Shown here: positions 56,890-64,000 of the stretch, piece after piece
Layout: each line of letters begins with the position of its first letter
Position numbering within the stretch: the stretch's first letter is position 1
NCBI RefSeq assembly: GCF_001280305.1
Contig: NZ_CP012623.1
Coordinates: forward strand, 2,852,001-2,916,000
Direction: 5' to 3'
Length of the DNA: 64,000 nt
Source: Hymenobacter sp. DG25A
GTDB taxonomy: Bacteria; Bacteroidota; Bacteroidia; Cytophagales; Hymenobacteraceae
The notes under the pieces: generated by a model
Database searches by the model: none
Told to the model about the DNA's origin: nothing
The model's input: only the letters and a program-made list of their open reading frames with translations
Made by a program: the position numbers and the translations under genes

Positions 56890-59478
56890 CTAGCGAATCT
56901 GCTGGCCGATGATGAAGTGAAAATGACCTTTGTCCTGTGGGCCCTGCGTAACGCCGGGGTAACGCGGCACTGTGTCTAAACCGTAGCCGTAGTCGAAGCC
57001 TAGCAAACCGAATGCCGACATGAATACGCGGGCACCAACACCCACCGAGCGGTACAGTTTATAAGGGTTGTAATCAGAGTAGCGTTCCACTGCATTGCCC
57101 GCTTCGGCAAAGCTGAGCAGGTAAACGGTAGCGGCCGGGTTCAACGAAACCGGATAACGCAGCTCCATCACATATTTATTGTACGCCACGCCACCGCTGG
57201 AATTAGGCGACTGAATAGCATTTACCTCGTTGGGGTCATCGTAACCGCGCAGGCCCACATATTCGGTACCCACCAGGAAGTTGGAAGAACCGCCCGAGGC
57301 CATGCCGGAGCCACCCAGCTTGAAGCGCTCAAACGGGCCAATAGGACGGCTGGAATTGTAAGTACCAATAAAGCCGAAGTGCGCCCGGGTGTTCAGCACC
57401 AGCTTACCAATGATGGGGGTAAACCAAGAAGCATCAAACATCCATTTATGGAATTCTACCCACTCATTCACGTTGGGGTGCGCTCCTTTAAACGCCGAGT
57501 AAGGCGGCGTCAGGTTAACACTGAGCGACAGGGCCGAGCCACGACGGGTGTACGTTGGGTTATCGGTGCTGTTGCGGGACAGGGTGGTGTTCAGGGTGAT
57601 GTTGTTGGCATTGCCCGTACCATTCTGGAAGCCCTGCAGGTAAGTGTAATTATTCAGCTTGTACTGGCTAACCGACAGCGAATTGCTCAGGGAGAAATAG
57701 TCATCGGGCCAGCGCAGGTAGCGGCCCAGGCTAACGGAGGCACTGTTTACTTTAATCGAGCTACCCGTCTTCACATCGAAGTTGGAGCCTACCCGCTGAA
57801 TGCTTTTGTTGAGCGATACCGACAGTGAGTTACGCTTGCGGCCACCCAGCCAGGGCTCCGTGAAGGAGAAGGAATAGGCCTGATACTGCAGACCGTTGGC
57901 CTGAATGTTCAGAGCCAGACGCTGGCCATCACCGGCCGGCACGGGGCGCCAGTTGCTCAAGGAGCCGGCTTTGCGCAACGAGAAGTTGTTGAAAACAAGG
58001 CCTACGGTGCCGATGAAGCCGGCATAACCGCCCCAGCCGCCCGACAGGGTAATCTGGTCAGAAGGCTTTTCTTCTACGGTGTAATTGATATCTACCGTGC
58101 CATCGGCCTGGTTAGGCACCGGGTTGATGCCCACTTTCTCTGGGTCGAAATAACCCAGAGAAGAGATTTCGCGCTGGGAACGGATCAGCAGTTCGCGGTT
58201 AAACTTCTCACCCGGGAGGGTGCGCAACTCGCGCCGGATCACATGGTCGCTGGTTTTGGTGTTGCCGGCAATGTTGATGTCTTTGATACGGGCCTGCACA
58301 CCTTCATTAATGCGCATCTCAATATCAATGGAGTCTCCTTCTACCTTGGTCTCAATGGGGTCGATGGAGAAGAACAGGTAGCCATCGTTCATGTAGAGCG
58401 AGGTAATATCCTGCCCGGTGGGGTTGTAGTTCAGGCGCTTGTCTAGCGTTTCCTTGCTGTACACGCTGCCTTCCTTTATGCCCAGCACGGAGGCCAGGGT
58501 TTTGTTATCGTAGAGGTAGTTGCCTGCCCAGGTAATGTTGCGGAAGTAGTACTTCGGACCTTCATCCACCCGAATCTGCAGCGCTAGCTTATCTACATCC
58601 TGCACGGTGGTTTTGTGAATCCCGAATTTGCCGTCTTCAGTACCTAACCAGTGGTAGGAGCGCTTTTGCGCCGTAGTAATCAGAGAGTCAGAGAGGATAA
58701 TGGCGTCGCGGTAGCCCTGGGAGTTGTAGTACTCAATGACTTTGTCTTTGTCCTCTTCGAATTCTTTGCGCTGGAACTTACCGGCGTTCAGGAACTTGTA
58801 GAACTTCTTCTCCTTGGTTTTCTTCATCTGCCCCTTCAGCTTGCCATCTTTAATAGCGGAGTTGCCGAGGAAGGTAATGTCGCTGATATGAACCCGGGCA
58901 CCCCGGTTTACGGCAAACACCAGCACAACACTGTTGGGCAAGGTAGAATCTGGGCGTTGCGTGACGTCTACCTGCGCGTTCAGGAAGCCCTTGTTGGTAA
59001 AGAACTTACGCACCTGGTCACGTGTATTGCTGAGCAGAGCATCGGTCACTACTTTACCGCGGATGAGCTTAATCTTCGCTTTCACATCATCGGCCTGAGT
59101 TTTACCAATACCGGTGAACACGAAGTTGGAAAGACGTGGCCGCTCTTTTACATCAAATACCAGGAAAATCTTGGTGCCTTCAATCCGGTCAATGGCCACA
59201 GTCACGTCGCCTACAATACCCTGGTCCCACAACTTGCGAATAGCCTTACCAATTTCCTCTCCGGGTATGGTAACAGGGTCGCCTATTTTCAGGCCGGTAA
59301 TACCCACCAGCGTATTTGGATCGAGGTAACGGGTGCCGGTAAAGGTGATGCCGCCCACCTGATACCGCTGCGGCTCGGGCGCCGCGGGTGCATTTTGAGC
59401 TAAGGCAGGTGTGGCCAGCCAGCTAAACGCCAACAGGAAAATGAGCAGGCTAAAAACCCGGATACTGGTGAAATTCAT
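56890..59478 (-). CDS. bamA: Outer-membrane protein assembly factor BamA
   Basis: 862 aa from the ATG at 59478. A signal peptide (about 1-27, ending ALAQ) leads to several POTRA domains (about 40-420; e.g. VGGITFTGTRYLDPNTLVGI, RARVHISDITFLGNSAIKDG, YFRNITWAGNYLYDNKTL). The C-terminal 16-strand barrel follows. The L6 loop motif GLRGYDDPNE is visible near the C-terminus. The protein ends ...HFIIGQQIR, without the usual terminal Phe. Gene order uppS - bamA - ompH - ompH is typical of Bacteroidota. It is essential for inserting barrels into the outer membrane. Confidence 0.95.
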   Translation of the reverse strand: MNFTSIRVFSLLIFLLAFSWLATPALAQNAPAAPEPQRYQVGGITFTGTRYLDPNTLVGITGLKIGDPVTIPGEEIGKAIRKLWDQGIVGDVTVAIDRIEGTKIFLVFDVKERPRLSNFVFTGIGKTQADDVKAKIKLIRGKVVTDALLSNTRDQVRKFFTNKGFLNAQVDVTQRPDSTLPNSVVLVFAVNRGARVHISDITFLGNSAIKDGKLKGQMKKTKEKKFYKFLNAGKFQRKEFEEDKDKVIEYYNSQGYRDAIILSDSLITTAQKRSYHWLGTEDGKFGIHKTTVQDVDKLALQIRVDEGPKYYFRNITWAGNYLYDNKTLASVLGIKEGSVYSKETLDKRLNYNPTGQDITSLYMNDGYLFFSIDPIETKVEGDSIDIEMRINEGVQARIKDINIAGNTKTSDHVIRRELRTLPGEKFNRELLIRSQREISSLGYFDPEKVGINPVPNQADGTVDINYTVEEKPSDQITLSGGWGGYAGFIGTVGLVFNNFSLRKAGSLSNWRPVPAGDGQRLALNIQANGLQYQAYSFSFTEPWLGGRKRNSLSVSLNKSIQRVGSNFDVKTGSSIKVNSASVSLGRYLRWPDDYFSLSNSLSVSQYKLNNYTYLQGFQNGTGNANNITLNTTLSRNSTDNPTYTRRGSALSLSVNLTPPYSAFKGAHPNVNEWVEFHKWMFDASWFTPIIGKLVLNTRAHFGFIGTYNSSRPIGPFERFKLGGSGMASGGSSNFLVGTEYVGLRGYDDPNEVNAIQSPNSSGGVAYNKYVMELRYPVSLNPAATVYLLSFAEAGNAVERYSDYNPYKLYRSVGVGARVFMSAFGLLGFDYGYGLDTVPRYPGVTQGPQDKGHFHFIIGQQIR

Positions 59479-59488
59479 TCGACAGGAC

Positions 59489-60235
59489 TTACGAAACGGT
59501 GAGCTGCTCACTGGTTTTACCGAAGCGCCGTTCGCGGCGTTGGTAGGCACAAATTGCGTCATAAAAATGTTCGCGGCGGAAATCGGGCCAGAGCAGCTCC
59601 GTGATATAAAGTTCGGTATAGGCCAGCTGCCACAGCAAGAAGTTGCTGATGCGCTGCTCGCCACTGGTGCGGATCAGCAGTTCCGGATCGGGCATTCCGG
59701 CAGTAACCAGATAGCCCGCAATAGTCTGCTCGGTAATGTTGGCGGGCAACAAGGAGCCAGCCGCTACTGCTTCTCCCATCCGGCGGGCCGCCTGCGTTAG
59801 GTCCCAGCGGCCACTATAGCTCAGGGCGAGCACCAGCGTCATGCGTGTACCCGTGCTGGTAAGCTCTTTCGCCTCCGCCAGCTCTTTCTGGCAGGCTGCA
59901 GGCAGATTTTCAGTTTCCCCAATGGCTTCCAGCCGGATGTTATTTTTTAACAGCGTAGGCGTTTCCTGCCGAATGGTATGCACCAGCAACTGCATCAGCG
60001 CCATTACCTCATGCTTGGGGCGCGACCAGTTTTCGGTTGAAAACGCATACATCGTCAGGTATTGCACACCCAGCTCAGCAGCCGCCTCCACCGTTTCACG
60101 CACGGCGGTTATGGCATTCTGATGACCAAAGATGCGTAGCCCGCCCTTCTGCTTGGCCCAACGGCCATTGCCATCCATAATGACGGCAACATGGGCGGGA
60201 ATTCTGGTAGGATCTATTTCGGACCGGGCGGCCAT
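59489..60235 (-). CDS. uppS: Isoprenyl transferase (undecaprenyl diphosphate synthase)
   Basis: A 248-aa cis-prenyltransferase making the undecaprenyl carrier for peptidoglycan and surface polysaccharides. The N-terminus has HVAVIMDGNGRWAKQKGGLR with the catalytic Asp and the following GH (FGHQNAIT). YLTMYAFSTENWSRPKHEV and LRIRTSGEQRISNFLLWQ-type (ELLIRTSGEQRISNFLLWQ) motifs are intact. Length is standard. It lies 10 bp upstream of bamA in the same transcript. Confidence 0.95.
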   Translation of the reverse strand: MAARSEIDPTRIPAHVAVIMDGNGRWAKQKGGLRIFGHQNAITAVRETVEAAAELGVQYLTMYAFSTENWSRPKHEVMALMQLLVHTIRQETPTLLKNNIRLEAIGETENLPAACQKELAEAKELTSTGTRMTLVLALSYSGRWDLTQAARRMGEAVAAGSLLPANITEQTIAGYLVTAGMPDPELLIRTSGEQRISNFLLWQLAYTELYITELLWPDFRREHFYDAICAYQRRERRFGKTSEQLTVS

Positions 60236-60300
60236 TCGTGTGTTTTGCGTAAAGAGGCTGCAAGTTACGCAAATGGTTGCATTACCCTTAGCCGGTTTTG

Positions 60301-61041
60301 CTATTGCAGTAACCGGCTATTCTCTTTGTACACTTCCGGGCACCGTATTTTGTAGAACGTATAAGAAACGCTCAAACCGCTATAGAAATACCAGTCCTGA
60401 TCGTGCCGGTTAGCAATAACATCATTCTGCTGGCTGAGCTGGTCCAACTCATCCGTGAAAGCTTTCCGGGCACCCACTTCCATTCCCAGGTTCCAGTGGC
60501 GTGATAAACCTACTTTGGCTCCTATGCCTGCTGGCACAGCCACGCCTATTACTGTGTTAGAGAAGGTTTGTCCATCCTTCAGCACAGTTTTTACCGGTGC
60601 CAGAAAACCTGCTACCCCCACAAATACAAAGGGTGTAAACCGGGTCTTGGCTTTTGTACCGTAATAATCGAAGAAGTTATACTCCAGAGTGCCTGCTACT
60701 TCATAGATACTCCCTTTCAGGTAGCCTCCCCGATAAGCGTTTAGCGGTGCCGTATCACCATTTACTCCTTTTACCTGCTTATCATCGGCCCGTAGCAGCC
60801 CCGCCATCAGGTTGCCCCGCAGCGTAACTGGGGCAGATATATCTTTCCGATAGAATAAGGAAACTGCCGGACGGTTGTTCGCAAACCGGTATTCAGGGGA
60901 TAATTCCCCTTTATAGTTTACGGCGCCCAGGCCTAAGCCTACTTCACTGGTATTCTGCGCTAGCGCACGGCAGGCAAAAAAAACACTCCCTACTTGCGCC
61001 AGGCAAATAAGGAGTGTTTTATGCGAGTTCAAATAGATCAT
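60301..61041 (-). CDS. DUF6089-like outer-membrane barrel protein
   Basis: 246 aa with an N-terminal signal (LICLAQVGSVFFACRALAQ, cleaved near residue 28). The beta-strand-rich mature protein begins TSEVGLGLGAVNYKGELSPEYRF. It contains FNFFDYYGT-type and FTPFVFVGVAGFLAPVKTV strands and ends in a DQDWYFYSGLSVSYTFYKI segment. This matches the DUF6089-type barrels of Bacteroidota that sit beside uppS. It is a paralogue of the next gene upstream (61081-62019), about 70 residues shorter. Role unknown; outer-membrane location expected. Confidence 0.8.
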   Translation of the reverse strand: MIYLNSHKTLLICLAQVGSVFFACRALAQNTSEVGLGLGAVNYKGELSPEYRFANNRPAVSLFYRKDISAPVTLRGNLMAGLLRADDKQVKGVNGDTAPLNAYRGGYLKGSIYEVAGTLEYNFFDYYGTKAKTRFTPFVFVGVAGFLAPVKTVLKDGQTFSNTVIGVAVPAGIGAKVGLSRHWNLGMEVGARKAFTDELDQLSQQNDVIANRHDQDWYFYSGLSVSYTFYKIRCPEVYKENSRLLQ

Positions 61042-61080
61042 CAGACTGGCTGTGGATTAAACATGACAGCCAATTGTTGG

Positions 61081-62019
61081 CTATCGGAATTTGGGGCTCT
61101 TGATTTTGGGGGAAAGGATGTAATTCAAGGTCAAGCCGGTAACGATGTACCAGTCCTTTTCATTGTTGTGACCACGAATTTCACCAGCTTGGTTGTATTC
61201 GCCGAACGTACCCAACTGAGCACCATCGTTACGGGTGATATCATAACCAAAATACTGAGCAGCAGGGCTTTTCAAATCAGATCTATCCTGAACAAAATCA
61301 CCACCTACGTCATCAATATAGTCAGTGAAAGTTTTGCGCCAGCCGATTTCAAAACCTAAGTCAAAGTGACGGTCCAGCTTGTAACGCACACCGGCACCGA
61401 AAGGAATGGCAATCTGACCACGCTTATAAGGTTTATCATATCCTTTACCGCTTACGTTCTGACCTTCGGTTCCCAAAGGCTGAAGCGCTACGTATTGGCC
61501 TTTCAAATTGGCAGGAGCGTCAGCTTCTGAACCCACTAAGCCTTTAGGGTTATGCTTGAAAGCAGCTACCCCGGCAAATACGTAAGGAACAAAGTCAGGG
61601 CGGCGAATATAGTTGTTACGGTTTTCGATCAGGTCGAACATACCAACTACAGAGGCCTCAAAAATATCATTACGGAAGTTCATGTTCCGTGTATATCGGA
61701 ACTTTGCATCCTTGTCTTTATCATCAGCTGCTTTTTGGTCATCACCAGTAACGCGGCCATACGACAAACCGAAACGACCCGAAATCCGGGGTGCAAAACG
61801 ACGAGTAAAGGTAAAGCCTAAGTTGGGACGGGTAGCGCCCAGCCGTAGACTGGTAATATTAGTACGCGGTACGATATCGCCAAAATAATTCATGGCGTTT
61901 AGGTTCACACCTACCGAGTTATACATTTTCCGCTTGGTAAACCGTTGAGCGCTTGCATCTGAAGCTACCAGCGCAAAGGCCAGTATAAGCGCCAGGATAA
62001 GGGGGAAAAATCTCTTCAT
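61081..62019 (-). CDS. DUF6089-family outer-membrane barrel protein
   Basis: 312 aa. A signal peptide (1-24, ending ASAQ) precedes the mature YNSVGVNLNAMNYFGDIVP strand. Barrel strands follow (FTRRFAPRISGRFGLSYGRV, FVPYVFAGVAAFKHN, KYKLDRHFDLGFEIGWRKT-type). The end, NEKDWYIVTGLTLNYIL, parallels that of the smaller paralogue. It is in the envelope operon between nadK and uppS, 40 bp from the paralogue. Function unknown. A TACTTTTG box is at 62094-62101. Confidence 0.85.
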   Translation of the reverse strand: MKRFFPLILALILAFALVASDASAQRFTKRKMYNSVGVNLNAMNYFGDIVPRTNITSLRLGATRPNLGFTFTRRFAPRISGRFGLSYGRVTGDDQKAADDKDKDAKFRYTRNMNFRNDIFEASVVGMFDLIENRNNYIRRPDFVPYVFAGVAAFKHNPKGLVGSEADAPANLKGQYVALQPLGTEGQNVSGKGYDKPYKRGQIAIPFGAGVRYKLDRHFDLGFEIGWRKTFTDYIDDVGGDFVQDRSDLKSPAAQYFGYDITRNDGAQLGTFGEYNQAGEIRGHNNEKDWYIVTGLTLNYILSPKIKSPKFR

Positions 62020-62093
62020 AATCGAACGAAGGTTAAGTATATCGGGGTGCAGGAAAAGCTATTGATCCGTACGGACACGATTACAGTCAGTGA

Positions 62094-62101
62094 CAAAAGT
62101 A
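62094..62101 (-). promoter_or_regulatory. -7 box before the DUF6089 barrel gene
   Basis: Minus-strand TACTTTTG lies 75 bases before the ATG at 62019. The TTG upstream is too close for a standard -33. Confidence 0.3.
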
Positions 62102-62148
62102 GTGGTTGCCAGCAAGATTAAAAATAAAAGCTTCAAAAAGTCCTTATT

Positions 62149-63045
62149 TTAAGGGCGTATGCTGCCATCAGGATTCCGACGGTCATACCCCCAATTTAGT
62201 TTGCTGCGCAGGGTGCTTAAAAAATTTACGTGGTTAAGACGTATCAAACGTGCATTAAAAGTTTCGCGGCGCACGGCAATCTGTACCGTAGCATCCACGG
62301 GAACCGAGCGCGAATCCAAGGAAAGCAGGAAGTTATTGCTCCTTCCTTCAATCTCAAATGAAATGACGCTGCGGTCGGATACAACGAGAGGACGCACGTT
62401 CAGGTTGTGCGGACATACGGGAGAGATGATAAAATTGTTGGTCTGCGGCAACATTACCGGGCCGCCGCAGCTCAGCGAATAGCCGGTAGAGCCGGTGGGC
62501 GTGGATACAATCAGGCCATCGGCCCAGTAAGAATTAAGATACTCCCCATCAATATAGGTGTGCACCACAATCATAGAAGAGGTGTCACGCTTCAGAATGG
62601 AGAATTCATTCAGGCCGAAATTCACCGCCCCAAATACCTCCGGATCGGTATCTACCCGAATCAGGCTGCGCTCTTCTACTACGAAATGTCCCTTAAACAG
62701 GGCTTCAATAGCTTGCGGAATACGGTCGGGCGTGATAGTGGCCAGAAACCCAAGGCGGCCGGTATGAATGCCCAGAATAGGGATTTGCAGGCTACCTACG
62801 TAGGTTACGGTATCCAGTAGGGTACCATCACCGCCAATACTAAGCACAAATTGCATTCCCTTCAGGGAGTCGCCGCGCCGGAAGGTGGTGATGGTATCCG
62901 GTAACTCCAGCCGGGTATCCAAGTACACCCGGAACGACTCCACGATATACAGCTCGGCATTGCGGGCCAGTAAATTATGCAGCAACGCCTGAATAGCCGG
63001 AGCTACACTGTCATCGAAGGGCTTACCGAGGATGGCTATTTTCAT
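62149..63045 (-). CDS. nadK: NAD kinase
   Basis: 298 aa, phosphorylating NAD to NADP. The diagnostic motifs are VLSIGGDGTLLDTVTY (GGDGT), GFLATITPDRIPQAI, FGLNEFSILKRDTS (NE segment) and VSTPTGSTGYSLSCGGPV. The N-terminal MKIAILGKPFDDSVAPAIQ is standard. No other NAD-pathway gene is nearby. In Bacteroidota this gene commonly sits in the uppS-bamA envelope block, as here, 129 bp upstream of the DUF6089 gene. Confidence 0.94.
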   Translation of the reverse strand: MKIAILGKPFDDSVAPAIQALLHNLLARNAELYIVESFRVYLDTRLELPDTITTFRRGDSLKGMQFVLSIGGDGTLLDTVTYVGSLQIPILGIHTGRLGFLATITPDRIPQAIEALFKGHFVVEERSLIRVDTDPEVFGAVNFGLNEFSILKRDTSSMIVVHTYIDGEYLNSYWADGLIVSTPTGSTGYSLSCGGPVMLPQTNNFIISPVCPHNLNVRPLVVSDRSVISFEIEGRSNNFLLSLDSRSVPVDATVQIAVRRETFNARLIRLNHVNFLSTLRSKLNWGYDRRNPDGSIRP

Positions 63046-63087
63046 ATTAAGAGGCAGACTATTATGTGCCGTGGAGCCGGTAGCGGC

Positions 63088-64000
63088 TCAGATGGGAAAG
63101 GCCGTGCGAATGTAGATTCCGGTTTCACCAAGCGCATTGAGAGCATATTCGACCGCAAAAACCCGGTCGTAATAAGTGACCAGATGCAGGCCAATACCGG
63201 CTGCCAACAGAAACTGATTGGGCAACTGGTTGTTAGCATCGGCCAGCGAGGCCGGGGCCGCAACATAGCCCATGTCGGCAAAGGTATTTAAATATATGGC
63301 CAGCGGAAGGGTGCTGAACTTTGGATTGCTGGTGGCATCTAGTTGAAGCTGACGGGCCGGCAGGAGGGGATAAGAGAGTCCTTGCTGCAGTAACACGTAG
63401 TGCTGCCCATCTACCACATACCGGTCGTAGCCGCGCACGAGAGCGGCATAACCCAGCGCCCGTGAATCAGCGTAGGCCAGGCGGCGGTTGGTCAGGCGGG
63501 TTTGCCCTTCCAGGCCGGCACTATAATACAGCTTATGAGGCAGCGGGACATAACGCGTATACCGTGCATAGAGCGTGGCATAGCTGGGGCTGGCCGAGTG
63601 CAGAAACAGGCGTTGGGACAGGGTAACCTGCGCAAAGCGCCCGGAAAGCGGGTAAGCAAAATTATTGCGCCGGTTAATAATTCGCGTCAGAGCTACATCG
63701 ACATAGCGCCGCTGCTGGTCGCCGGAAAAGTACCCCGGATTGCCAATCTGGATAGAATCGGATATCTGATCCTGGCGCCAGGCTACATCCAGGGCAGTAC
63801 GGCGCTGTACGGTATTGCGCCACCGCAACCCGGCCACGAAGTAGGTGTGGTGAAAAGCGAAGCCGCTTTCGGAGCGATACGTAAGAAGCTGATCCTGAAC
63901 GGTGCGGTAATCCAGCGCGCGGCTGCGGGCAAAGGAAGCACCCAGCGCCAGCCCGGGGCGCTGCCGGGTGCCGGGGTTCTCAAAGAAGACCTCGTATTTC
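63088..64000 (-). CDS. Omp85-like outer-membrane barrel protein, C-terminal part (partial)
   Basis: The last ~300 codons of a larger gene. The frame stays open through base 64000 and the start lies outside the window. All visible sequence is barrel-like: long alternating amphipathic strands (KLYYSAGLEGQTRLTNRRLAY, FLLAAGIGLHLVTYYDRVF). The LVRGYDRYVVDG motif near the middle corresponds to the Omp85/BamA L6 loop RGY. It ends GIYIRTAFPI. Surface antigen/TamA-like proteins of Bacteroidota fit this. It is 42 bp upstream of nadK on the same strand, so it may belong to the same operon. Confidence 0.75.
   Translation of the reverse strand, partial: KYEVFFENPGTRQRPGLALGASFARSRALDYRTVQDQLLTYRSESGFAFHHTYFVAGLRWRNTVQRRTALDVAWRQDQISDSIQIGNPGYFSGDQQRRYVDVALTRIINRRNNFAYPLSGRFAQVTLSQRLFLHSASPSYATLYARYTRYVPLPHKLYYSAGLEGQTRLTNRRLAYADSRALGYAALVRGYDRYVVDGQHYVLLQQGLSYPLLPARQLQLDATSNPKFSTLPLAIYLNTFADMGYVAAPASLADANNQLPNQFLLAAGIGLHLVTYYDRVFAVEYALNALGETGIYIRTAFPI

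Noticed and set aside
60290..60318. Small hairpin agccggtt / aaccggct at the end of the shorter DUF6089 gene
   Set aside because: It overlaps coding sequence and has no T-run on the minus strand, so it is unlikely to terminate.

Overview
The window looks like chromosomal DNA of a GC-rich, gliding-lineage member of the Bacteroidota, most likely Hymenobacteraceae (Hymenobacter or a close relative). The grounds are gldB and gldD homologues, a multi-gene ExbB/ExbD/TonB locus, the envelope block NAD kinase - DUF6089-like barrels - uppS - bamA - ompH - ompH, the mutY-ssb-gldD block with a divergent HU-rng operon, and promoters of the TTG / TAnnTTTG type instead of sigma70 boxes. Starts have little or no Shine-Dalgarno sequence, and several are GTG or TTG. 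Species assignment is inference. I found no tRNA, rRNA, CRISPR array, transposase or prophage.

Layout. 0-9.2 kb: accessory genes, including a small membrane protein, a 407-aa helical protein, an SGNH hydrolase, two paralogous secreted alpha/beta hydrolases (the second lacks the nucleophile serine), an MFS exporter and small unknown proteins. 9.3-11 kb: an ECF sigma factor overlapping a small anti-sigma-like ORF, then endonuclease III. 11-14.2 kb: glycosyltransferase, gldB, a beta-barrel protein. 14.3-22.2 kb: minus-strand operon HU - TPR - 29-aa ribosomal-type protein - RNase G, divergent from plus-strand mutY - ssb - gldD - recG. 22-34.3 kb: a secreted unknown protein, glutamate dehydrogenase and a fatty-acid degradation set (acyl-CoA dehydrogenase, thiolase, HAD/ECH fusion, MarR regulator, acyl-CoA ligase). 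34.4-47 kb: arginase-fold protein, cytochrome b5 domain, murQ, small proteins, der and era, hemH, PRC-barrel protein, cysteine desulfurase, glmM, mazG. 47.3-54.3 kb: exbB - exbD - exbD - tonB - tonB - small membrane protein - PstS-like lipoprotein - TPR protein. 54.3-64 kb: rluD-type pseudouridine synthase and the outer-membrane biogenesis operon (nadK, two barrels, uppS, bamA, two ompH), with a truncated Omp85-like barrel gene at the right edge.

How the genes work together. Three functional groups stand out: DNA repair (nth, mutY, ssb, recG), beta-oxidation under a MarR regulator that has a palindrome just upstream of its own start, and envelope assembly and energisation. The least conventional features are long palindromic intergenic elements at 2.9, 12.3, 28.0 and 29.3 kb (two of them bracket the thiolase gene), a GGCAACTG-rich patch at 35.6 kb, and two enzyme-fold proteins with altered catalytic residues. 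I see no defence system or biosynthetic cluster. The best candidates for new biology are the structured repeats, the two degenerate enzymes, the zinc-less anti-sigma-like protein and the duplicated-TonB locus.
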